From: an uncultured Blautia sp.
GTDB lineage: Bacteria; Bacillota; Clostridia; Lachnospirales; Lachnospiraceae
NCBI GenBank assembly: GCA_946557785.1
Contig: CAMNTH010000001.1
Location: 1 to 64,000, forward strand
Reading direction: 5' to 3'
Length of the DNA stretch: 64,000 nt
The notes beneath the pieces were generated by a model. It saw nothing but the letters and a program-made list of their open reading frames with translations. It was not told the DNA's origin and searched no databases. How positions within the stretch are numbered: the stretch's first letter is position 1; every line of letters begins with the position of its first letter. A program made the translations under genes and the position numbers. Below are positions 19,200-27,210 of the stretch, in pieces.

Positions 19200-21485
19200 A
19201 TGAAGATAAAGGAAAACAATAATAAGATTGAAACTGCTTTAACGAAAATCTGTAAAAGAGAAATCAGCCAGTGCTCCTATGAAGAATTGTATACAGCGCT
19301 GCTTGAAATTGTAGAGGAAGAGAGCAAAAAGCATGCAGCTCCTGTAAAAGGGCGCAAGCTTTATTATATATCAGCAGAATTTCTGATCGGAAAATTATTG
19401 AGTAATAACCTGATAAACCTGGGGCTTTATGATGATGTAAAGGTATGCCTGGAGACTCATGGCAGATCCATGGCGGAGCTTGAGGAAACAGAGCCGGAGC
19501 CAAGCCTTGGAAATGGAGGTCTTGGAAGGCTGGCAGCTTGTTTTCTGGATTCCCTGGCTACATTGAACCTTCCCGGAGACGGGATTGGACTTCGGTATCA
19601 CTGCGGTCTGTTCCATCAGAAATTTACAAACCAGCTTCAAAGGGAAACTCCGGATTTCTGGCTGGGAGGGGATGAATGGGCAAAAAGAACGGAAAAGACC
19701 TATACAGTATCCCTGGCAGGCAAAGACTATAAGGCAAGGCTCTATCAGCTTGCAGTGACCGGATATGAAGGACGCACCAACTATCTGAACCTGTTTGATC
19801 TGGATACCATTGATGATTCTGTGATCAGAGAGGGGATTTCCTTTGATAAAACAGATATAGAGAAAAACCTGACCCTGTTCCTTTATCCGGATGACAGTGA
19901 TGAGGCAGGACGCCTTCTGCGTATTTATCAGCAATACCTGATGGTGAGCGCAGGGGCTCAGATGATCCTGGAGGAGTGCATGGAGCGGGGAAGCAGCCTG
20001 CATGATCTGGATAAGTATGCGGCAATCCAGATCAATGATACACATCCGTCCATGGTGATTCCGGAGCTTATCCGCCTCCTTTGCGAAAAGGGAATCACCT
20101 TTGAGGAGGCTGCGGAGATTGTGACAAAGGTCTGTGCTTACACTAATCACACCATTCTTGCGGAAGCACTGGAAAAATGGCCGAAATATTATCTTGATAC
20201 AGTGGTTCCCCAGCTTGTGCCTATTATTGAGAAGCTGGATGCCATGGTTCGGGAAAGAACCCAGGATGGCTCTACGGCTATTATTGATGATTATAAGACT
20301 GTTCATATGGCTCACATGGATATTCACTTTACCCATAGTACTAACGGTGTGGCTGCCCTCCATACGGAGATTTTGAAAAACAGTGAGCTGAATCATTTTT
20401 ACAGATTGTATCCGGAGAGATTTAATAACAAAACAAACGGCATTACTTTCCGCCGCTGGCTTTTGAAGTGTAATCCGGAATTAACGGAATTGATTGAAAG
20501 CCTTATCGGTCCGGAGTTTAAGAAGGATGCATCAAAACTGGAAGGGCTTTTGGCGTTTACAGAGGATGAGGCGGTTTTGGAAAAGGTGGCAAAACTGAAG
20601 CGTGATAATAAAGAGGCTCTTGCGCAGTGGCTTTTTCATACCCAGAATATTGCTGTAAATCCTGAGAGTATGTTTTTGATTCAGTCTAAGCGTCTTCATG
20701 AATATAAGCGTCAGCAGTTAAATCTTTTATACCTGATTCATCAGTATTTTGAAATTAAAGCAGGGCATATGCCAAAAGCTCCTATCACTGCCATATTCGG
20801 GGCAAAGGCAGCGCCTGCCTATACCATTGCAAAGGATATTATTCATGCGCTGCTGGCTCTGTCCAGGGTGATTGGGGACGACCCGGAGGTTTCCCGGTGG
20901 ATGCAGGTGGTATTTATTGAGAACTATAATGTAACTGCTGCAGAAAAGATGATTCCTGCATGTGATCTTTCCGAACAGATCAGCCTTGCGTCCAAGGAGG
21001 CATCAGGTACAGGAAATATGAAATTTATGCTGAACGGTGCATTGACCCTTGGCACGCTGGACGGTGCAAATGTAGAGATTGCAGAGGCAGTGGGCGAAGA
21101 TAACATTTACATTTTCGGTCAGAGCAGCAGCCAGGTAATCCGCAGATACAGCAATGGAGATTACTGCGCAAGAGAATGGTATGAGGTGGATTCCAATATC
21201 CGCAGGGCGATTAACTTCCTGACTGGTGAGGAGATGCTGTCTCATGGAACCAAAGAAAACCTGGAACGTCTTAAAAATGAACTGATCAATAAGGATTGGT
21301 TCCAGACCTTGCCTGATTTTAACGCATATGTTGTACGCAAAAACCAGGCAATAGCAGATTATGCACAGAACCCAATGGATTGGGCCAGAAGAACCCTGAT
21401 CAATATCAGTAAGGCAGGTTACTTCTCTTCCGACAGAACTATTGAGGAATACAATAAGGATATCTGGCATCTGGGAGAGGCCTAA
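19200..21485 (+). CDS. glgP: Glycogen/starch/alpha-glucan phosphorylase
   Basis: YYISAEFLIGKLLSNNLINLGLYDD, EPSLGNGGLGRLAACFLDSLATL, IQSKRLHEYKRQQLN, SLASKEASGTGNMKFMLNGALTLGTLDGANVEI (PLP site). Confidence 0.95.
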   Translation: MKIKENNNKIETALTKICKREISQCSYEELYTALLEIVEEESKKHAAPVKGRKLYYISAEFLIGKLLSNNLINLGLYDDVKVCLETHGRSMAELEETEPEPSLGNGGLGRLAACFLDSLATLNLPGDGIGLRYHCGLFHQKFTNQLQRETPDFWLGGDEWAKRTEKTYTVSLAGKDYKARLYQLAVTGYEGRTNYLNLFDLDTIDDSVIREGISFDKTDIEKNLTLFLYPDDSDEAGRLLRIYQQYLMVSAGAQMILEECMERGSSLHDLDKYAAIQINDTHPSMVIPELIRLLCEKGITFEEAAEIVTKVCAYTNHTILAEALEKWPKYYLDTVVPQLVPIIEKLDAMVRERTQDGSTAIIDDYKTVHMAHMDIHFTHSTNGVAALHTEILKNSELNHFYRLYPERFNNKTNGITFRRWLLKCNPELTELIESLIGPEFKKDASKLEGLLAFTEDEAVLEKVAKLKRDNKEALAQWLFHTQNIAVNPESMFLIQSKRLHEYKRQQLNLLYLIHQYFEIKAGHMPKAPITAIFGAKAAPAYTIAKDIIHALLALSRVIGDDPEVSRWMQVVFIENYNVTAAEKMIPACDLSEQISLASKEASGTGNMKFMLNGALTLGTLDGANVEIAEAVGEDNIYIFGQSSSQVIRRYSNGDYCAREWYEVDSNIRRAINFLTGEEMLSHGTKENLERLKNELINKDWFQTLPDFNAYVVRKNQAIADYAQNPMDWARRTLINISKAGYFSSDRTIEEYNKDIWHLGEA

Positions 21486-22333
21486 TTTCTCCGAAACTCA
21501 CTTGGAGTTTGGCCGGTTTCGCTTTTAAATGCTGTGCAGAAGCTGTGCTCACTTTTAAATCCGCAGGTGAAGCCGATGCTTTTCACCGTATTCTGCGTGG
21601 TTTTTAAGTAAAATTTGGCCAGGTTGATCCGGGAAGTTAGAATGTAGCTGTAGGGCGTGTAGCCGGTTTCTTCTTTGAATTTTCTGGAAAAATAGAAGGG
21701 GCTTAAGGAAACCCGGTCAGCCAGAAAATGTAAAGGAAGATTAGAGGAGAGATGCCGGTTAATATATTTCAGGGTATCATCAATGAAATCAGGGGCGGCT
21801 TTATAGCCGCCCTGTTCTTTGCTGTTTTCTTTCCCAAGAGCAAGGGCAGTAAGAAGCCGGCAAAGATACTGTGACAGCATCGGCTCAGCCAGGGGCTGAT
21901 GACTTACAAAAAGCTGATGCAGGGAATTCCAGTCTTTTTCGAAATCAGCAGGGGTCTTTATAGATGTATGGAAAAAAGGCTGATCAGTGAGATATTCAAA
22001 ATAAGCTCTTGAAGCTCCGCCGTCAAAATGCACCCATAGAATTTCCCATTCCTGCAAAGCGCGGTAAATATGGGGGCGGTAGCAGTCAACCAGGCATACA
22101 TCTCCGGGAAGCAGTTCCTTTTCTATGCCGTTCACGGAGAGAATTCCCTTCCCTGCTTTTGTATACAGCAGAAGAAAGCTGTCATACCGGTTTCGGTTAA
22201 CCCCATAGGGGATATTGCAAAGATAGTGTCCAATACACAGTGGATAATAAAAGAAGTCTGGAATTCGGTTGCTGGGTGTGTGGAAAAAGATCGTAGAGGA
22301 ATTGGAAATTCCTTCAATATAAATATGCTCCAT
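21482..22333 (-). CDS. AraC family transcriptional regulator
   Basis: LHFLADRVSLSPFYFSRKFKEETGYTPYSYILTSRINLAKFYLKTT...FCTAFKSETGQTPSEFRRN; GGAGG RBS upstream of the 22333 start. Confidence 0.92.
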   Translation of the reverse strand: MEHIYIEGISNSSTIFFHTPSNRIPDFFYYPLCIGHYLCNIPYGVNRNRYDSFLLLYTKAGKGILSVNGIEKELLPGDVCLVDCYRPHIYRALQEWEILWVHFDGGASRAYFEYLTDQPFFHTSIKTPADFEKDWNSLHQLFVSHQPLAEPMLSQYLCRLLTALALGKENSKEQGGYKAAPDFIDDTLKYINRHLSSNLPLHFLADRVSLSPFYFSRKFKEETGYTPYSYILTSRINLAKFYLKTTQNTVKSIGFTCGFKSEHSFCTAFKSETGQTPSEFRRN

Positions 22334-22482
22334 AAGAAATGCCTCCTTCATTCATTATAGAAACCCAAGAACATGCTGTCAAGAAAAAAGAGCAGGATTT
22401 TGATATGACAGGGCAATTTACTCAAATGCAGAAGAGAAGAATCTGTATTATGATAAAGAAAAAAAACAGGAGTGAGTGCCTT

Positions 22483-23736
22483 ATGAATCAATATTTTATA
22501 AGTAAAAAAGACCGTATCATCCTTCGTGAGCTTGCCAAAAAGCAGTATGAATATTCTCAGCAGGAGAAAAACAAAAAAAGGATACAGGAGTGGTACGCCC
22601 ACAACTCCCTGAAAGGGGAACGCCCTATGATCCACCTGGAAATGTGGACGTTTTCCCAGGAGATCATTCCTCAAAGGCTGCAGTGTGAGGGCGAATTTGC
22701 AAGAGAGATTGAAACAAACCTTTATACTCATTTTCTAAATCAGGAATTTTTTGATGACGACCGGGTAACGCCGGATTATTACCCTCTTCCATATGATACC
22801 TATTTTACTTTATTTAATATTGAAATACATAAGCATGAAGCAGAAGGATCCCTTGGCCATGAATTTGCTTCCGTGATAGAAGACCTGGAAGAAGATTATG
22901 ATAAATTAAAGCAGACTGTATTTGGTACAGATATGGAATCCACTATGGCGAAGAAGAAAGTTCTGGAAGAGACATTGGGAGATATTTTGCCTGTAAAAGT
23001 AAAAATGGATTGTCTCTATAGCGTTCCCACACAGATGATCGTACATTTTATGAAAATGGAAAATATGATGTACAACATTTATGACTATCCGGAGCTTTTC
23101 AAAGAAATGATGAACCGTATTGCGGAAGATACCCTGGCGTATTATCGTTTTCTGGAAGAGAAACGCCTTATTCTGCCTACGGTGGAGGGAGAAGCCCTGG
23201 GGCAGGGAAGCTGGTGCTACAATCATGAACTTGCGGATTGGAAAGAAGCAGGCAAACGCCCTCTTGTAACAAAGGATGTGTGGGGATTTATGGATTCTCA
23301 GGAAACAGTAGGACTTTCTCCGGAAATGTTTGAAGAATTCATTTTCCCATGCTATAAGAAGATTGCCAGCCAGTTCGGTCTCTTGTCTTATGGCTGCTGC
23401 GAACCGGTAAATCCCATTTGGGATAAATGTATTTCAAAACTGGAAAATCTCCGCAAGGTTTCCATTTCTCCATGGTGTGATGAAGAATTTATGGGTGAAC
23501 GGCTTCAGGGAAAAAGCGTGATCTTCCACAGGAAGCCATCCCCTAACTATCTGGGAGTGGGAGCGGTTCTTGATGAGGAAGGCTTAAGAGCAAGCATCCG
23601 AAAGACCCTTCAGGCTGCCAAGGGCTGCAAATTGGAGATTACCCAGAGAGATGTGTATACCATCAATCATGATGTTTCCAAAGCAAAGAGATATGTAGAT
23701 ATTATAAAAGAAGAAGTTGAAAAACATTGGATGTAA
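22483..23736 (+). CDS. UroD-fold family protein (divergent)
   Basis: Reads MNQYFISKKDRIILRELAKKQYEYSQQ...VEGEALGQGSWCYNHEL...GFMDSQETVGLSPEMFEEFIFPCYKKIASQFGLLSYGCCEP; UroD/methyltransferase-like layout. Confidence 0.6.
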   Translation: MNQYFISKKDRIILRELAKKQYEYSQQEKNKKRIQEWYAHNSLKGERPMIHLEMWTFSQEIIPQRLQCEGEFAREIETNLYTHFLNQEFFDDDRVTPDYYPLPYDTYFTLFNIEIHKHEAEGSLGHEFASVIEDLEEDYDKLKQTVFGTDMESTMAKKKVLEETLGDILPVKVKMDCLYSVPTQMIVHFMKMENMMYNIYDYPELFKEMMNRIAEDTLAYYRFLEEKRLILPTVEGEALGQGSWCYNHELADWKEAGKRPLVTKDVWGFMDSQETVGLSPEMFEEFIFPCYKKIASQFGLLSYGCCEPVNPIWDKCISKLENLRKVSISPWCDEEFMGERLQGKSVIFHRKPSPNYLGVGAVLDEEGLRASIRKTLQAAKGCKLEITQRDVYTINHDVSKAKRYVDIIKEEVEKHWM

Positions 23737-23747
23737 CAGATTCGAAC

Positions 23748-23783
23748 AAAGTCCTCCTTAGCGCTGCTGTGGAGGACTTTTTG
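23748..23783 (+). terminator. Rho-independent terminator
   Basis: AAAGTCCTCC-n13-GGAGGACTTTTT. Confidence 0.75.
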
Positions 23784-23796
23784 AGTATGGCGGCTC

Positions 23797-23919
23797 ATGG
23801 AAGCGGCGGGCTATGAGATAAAGTGGGGCAAGTACGTTTCATTCCGTGCGCTGGGGCAGGAACGCTTTACCCGTTCTAAGACGTTTGGGGAAGCCTACAC
23901 CGTGGAAGCCATAACCTAA
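23797..23919 (+). pseudogene. Fragment of a conjugative-element relaxase
   Basis: MEAAGYEIKWGKYVSFRALGQERFTRSKTFGEAYTVEAIT*, resembling the internal segment (EIKRGKY.SFRA.GQERFTR.KTLGE.Y) of ICE-type relaxases; only 40 codons. Confidence 0.65.
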
Positions 23920-24012
23920 CACGGTTTTTATGTAGGTCGGGTTTTTGCTGTCCGGCTCTATCTTTTTCCGCAGGTTACAAATCATGTTGACAACGCTTGA
24001 ATAACTTTTCTA
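23920..24012 (-). pseudogene. Fragment of an OmpR-family response regulator winged-helix C-terminus
   Basis: Minus-strand reading SYSSVVNMICNLRKKIEPDSKNPTYIKTV, the classic winged-helix tail; no intact N-terminus. Confidence 0.65.
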
Positions 24013-24161
24013 ATCTGATTACTTGCAGATAATAGTAACTGCCATTAAAGGGACTATATCTAAACTGTTTACTAATACAAGGAACAGGACAAAAGCTTCC
24101 GTCCTCCGCTGCCAAATTCTCGGCAAATCGTGATAATCATATGATGTCCGCCTTTTGTTTA

Positions 24162-24596
24162 TTATTTAATTTTATTGATACCGTCACGGTACAGGTTGCA
24201 GTAAAGTTCAAGCAGACGGACTAATTCCTCGCTTTCGTTTTTTCCCATATCTGTGATTACGCATTCCTCTTTTTCCCAAAGGGGCGCAACTACTTCCTCA
24301 CAATGCTTTCTCCCCTTTTCTGTCAGTACAATATATTTGTGCCTGCGGTCAGTGGGAATTTCTTTCAGTTCCACATATCCGTCCTCCCAAAAGGATTTTA
24401 CAACAAGGTTGACGGTCTGTTTTGGATAATGGGTGTCACGGCTGATTTGTTTCTGTGTGCAGCCACTTCCTGCTTCGTATATTTCTTCCAAAATGACAAG
24501 GCTGATATAAGTCATGCCTTTTGCTTTTGCGTATTCCTCGTATGCGTCATCTATGCTTTTCAGATAGTTTATCAGTTTGTCCTGCTCCTTTTTCAT
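24162..24596 (-). CDS. MarR family transcriptional regulator
   Basis: GCTQKQISRDTHYPKQTVNLVVKSFWEDGYVELKEIPTDRRHKYIVLTEKGRKHCEEV. Confidence 0.88.
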   Translation of the reverse strand: MKKEQDKLINYLKSIDDAYEEYAKAKGMTYISLVILEEIYEAGSGCTQKQISRDTHYPKQTVNLVVKSFWEDGYVELKEIPTDRRHKYIVLTEKGRKHCEEVVAPLWEKEECVITDMGKNESEELVRLLELYCNLYRDGINKIK

Positions 24597-24610
24597 GCTT
24601 CTGCCCCTCC

Positions 24611-25951
24611 TTATGCGTAGTGATAGTTTGACTTCATTTTCTTAAAATAGAATACAGACAATAAAATGCTTAAAACCTCTGCTGTCGGCATGGAAATCCA
24701 TACGCCGTCCACACCGAAAACCGCAGGAAAAACTAAAAGCGGAATGATAAGGAATATCAGTGTCCGAAACAGGGATAGGATTGCAGAGGTTTTTCCGTCA
24801 TTGAGTGCTGTGAAAAAGCCAGACGCAAACAGGTTAAAGCCCATTAACAGAAACGCACCCGAAAAAATAAAAATCCCACGGACAGCCATATCAAGTACGC
24901 TCTTTACACCCCTCGCAAACAAAAGCGCAATTGGTCTTGCCAGTGGGAAGGAAATCAAAAAGGTAATCACGGACATGACAGCAATCGTTTTTAGTGCAAT
25001 ACGGTACAGTTTATTCAGTTCTGTGTAATTTTCGCTTCCGTAATGGAAACTGATAACAGGGGCTATCCCTTGAATATATCCGGCATAAGTAGCGGAAAGG
25101 ATTGTCTGCACGGATAAAATAATTGCAGCCGCCGCAACGCCGTCAGAACCCGCCAAATTCATCAGAATAATATTCATGGCAATCATGGTAATCGTTACGG
25201 CAAGCATACCAACCATTTCACTCATGCCGTTACTGCAAGCCTTTAACAGTGCCTTGCCATTAAACCACGGGCGCACAAAGCAGAGTGAACCTTTTCGGTT
25301 AGCAAAAAAGAAAACTAGTCCGATTACCGACTGTAAAATATAACCTGCCGCCGTAGCGTAGGCTGCGCCCGCCACCCCGCAGGGGATTACCTTAATCAGC
25401 ACATAATCCAAAATAATGTTCGTTATGCCGCCTGCAAGGGAAAGCCCAAAGCCAAGACTGGGTTTTCCCGCTGCAACAAGGAAAATCTCAAAAATAATAC
25501 TGAGCATTGCAAACGGTATCAGAAGAAAAATGGGTACGGCATAGGCTTCACAAAGAGAATACAGCATTTCATCTGCGCCCATTGCGTGTAAAATCGGTTT
25601 TCTAAGTACAATGCCAATGATACAGAAGACCGTACTGACAATGACAGCAAACAGCACAAAGAATGTGAAGTTTTTCCGTGCCTCTTCATCTTTTCCCTTT
25701 CCCATTTGGTTTGATACCAATGCGCACCCTCCAGTTGCAATCATTGTACCGATTGCAAGGGCAATCGCAAGAAACGGAGCTGCAATGCTGACAGCCGAAA
25801 GTGCGTCTGTTCCAAGCAAGTTGGAAACAAAGAGCTCATCTACAAGACTGTAGATGTTCATAAAGATGTTGGATAGTATCGTAAGCAGGGCATATTTCAG
25901 CAAGGAAGCCGTTGATACTTTGATGTTAAGTGTGTTTTCCAGTTGTTCCAC
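24611..25951 (-). CDS. MATE family efflux transporter (MepA-like), cargo of a decayed ICE
   Basis: LLKYALLTILSNIFMNIYSLVDELFVSNLLGTDALSAVSIAAPF...GIAPVISFHYGSENYTELNKLY. Confidence 0.9.
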   Translation of the reverse strand: MEQLENTLNIKVSTASLLKYALLTILSNIFMNIYSLVDELFVSNLLGTDALSAVSIAAPFLAIALAIGTMIATGGCALVSNQMGKGKDEEARKNFTFFVLFAVIVSTVFCIIGIVLRKPILHAMGADEMLYSLCEAYAVPIFLLIPFAMLSIIFEIFLVAAGKPSLGFGLSLAGGITNIILDYVLIKVIPCGVAGAAYATAAGYILQSVIGLVFFFANRKGSLCFVRPWFNGKALLKACSNGMSEMVGMLAVTITMIAMNIILMNLAGSDGVAAAAIILSVQTILSATYAGYIQGIAPVISFHYGSENYTELNKLYRIALKTIAVMSVITFLISFPLARPIALLFARGVKSVLDMAVRGIFIFSGAFLLMGFNLFASGFFTALNDGKTSAILSLFRTLIFLIIPLLVFPAVFGVDGVWISMPTAEVLSILLSVFYFKKMKSNYHYA

Positions 25952-26101
25952 TTTTTTACCTCCCTTATAAGTCTAATTAATTGACGGTCAATAATGTTGA
26001 CTATATTAACATGAAAAAGAAAATTGTCAATAGAATTTTGTTATATATAATAAAAAAATGGGAAACAGCAGTCCGCAGACTGCCCTTCCCCGGCATTTCA
26101 T

Positions 26102-26317
26102 TACTCCATATCTTCAGCAGGCAAAAACACAAGCCCGGCAAATTCTTCCTCGGTCAGCTTCTTCAGCTTTTCCGCTGTGTGTTCTGCAAGCTTCCGTATT
26201 CCGTATTTCCGTTTCCATGTGGGGCAGGGCGGCGGTTATTGCCGCCACCGTATCAGCCCTTGTTTTCTTCCTGTAACAGCAGATAAGGTTTGTTTCCTCA
26301 AAGTTGAATTGTCCCAT
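26102..26317 (-). pseudogene. TTRAP-like (transposon-transfer assisting) small protein with a frameshift
   Basis: Minus strand MGQFNFEETNLICCYRKKTRADTVAAITAALPHMETEIRNT..., then in another frame HTAEKLKKLTEEEFAGLVFLPAEDME*. Confidence 0.6.
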
Positions 26318-26327
26318 ACGCTTATAC

Positions 26328-26447
26328 CTCCAATCCCTTGTTTGTGGTCTTTGCCGCCTGCTTTTTCGGGGCGGCTTTTACGGTTTCTTTGTCCTGTGCA
26401 AGCTGCTTTCGTAAGGACGGCTTTTTCTCCCTGCCCTTGCCGGACAG
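26328..26447 (-). pseudogene. C-terminal fragment of an ICE-encoded protein
   Basis: Minus strand LSGKGREKKPSLRKQLAQDKETVKAAPKKQAAKTTNKGL, Lys-rich tail typical of proteins preceding TTRAP in ICEs; no N-terminus. Confidence 0.4.
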
Positions 26448-26469
26448 TTTTTCGATATGTTCCCATATG

Positions 26470-26913
26470 CATGCGCCATGCAGCGGAGAGCGCTATAGTT
26501 CTGCAATTTTCCGCAGCGAGCAGTTTGTTTATACAGCATTTAATCTGTTTGAAGAATACAAAAAGAACGGCAGCTTTATTGTAAAAGATATTTTTGCCCA
26601 TACAATGGATAGTCTGCTGAAAAAAGACAAAACTCTTTATACAGAATTGCCTTCCGAAGGAGTGGTAACGCTGATGAAGAGCAGTAAGGAACCTCGTTAT
26701 ATGAACCACCTTCTGTATGGAACACCAGTACGAAGGGGAGAAAACATTGAAGTAATTGAAGACATTGTTCCACCGTACCAGGTGAAGGTAGAGCTTCGGA
26801 TACCGGAAAAAGTAGAAAAGGTTGTTTGCGTACCTCAGATGACAGAGCTGCCATCTACCCAGGACTGCGGCGTCCTTTGCTATACAGTGCCTAAGGTGGA
26901 CTGTGCAAAATAA
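26470..26913 (+). pseudogene. C-terminal fragment of a glycoside hydrolase-like protein (trimerisation/C-terminal domain type)
   Basis: FRSEQFVYTAFNLFEEYKKNGSFIVKDIFAHTMDSLL...SSKEPRYMNHLLYGTPVRRGENIEVIEDIVPPYQVKVELRIPEKVEKV; no catalytic N-terminal part and the junction abuts ICE-like sequence. Confidence 0.5.
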
Positions 26914-26943
26914 AATAACGATTGATCAGCGGAGGGAATAGAC

Positions 26944-27153
26944 ATGCAGAATGAGCTGAAGTGGCTTGAAAACAGCGTGATATATGAGATATATCCGCAG
27001 AGTTTTTATGATACCAATGGGGACGGAATCGGAGATATACGGGGAATTTTAGAAAAGCTGGACTACGTGAAACCGCAAGATGGACGAGAGGAAGGTGTAC
27101 GAATAATATATAGTAGAATGCGTCATAAAAAGAATAAAAAGAAGCATATTTGA
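26944..27153 (+). pseudogene. Truncated GH13 (oligo-1,6-glucosidase/alpha-glucosidase) N-terminus
   Basis: MQNELKWLENSVIYEIYPQSFYDTNGDGIGDIRGILEKLDYVK is the canonical GH13 start; homology ends there and the ORF closes after 69 aa. Confidence 0.8.
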
Positions 27154-27210
27154 CACAAAGCTTAAAAATATGATAAGATAATCACAATAAAAGTTGGGGA
27201 GAGGGACAAA

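Noticed and set aside
19395-20396. 333-aa minus ORF within glgP
   Set aside because: Antisense of highly conserved glycogen phosphorylase sequence.
26338-26470. N-terminal part of the 191-aa plus ORF (MFVVFAACFFGAAFTVSLSCASCFRKDGFF...)
   Set aside because: This stretch is antisense to the ICE protein tail; only the portion after ~26470 reads like a real protein fragment.
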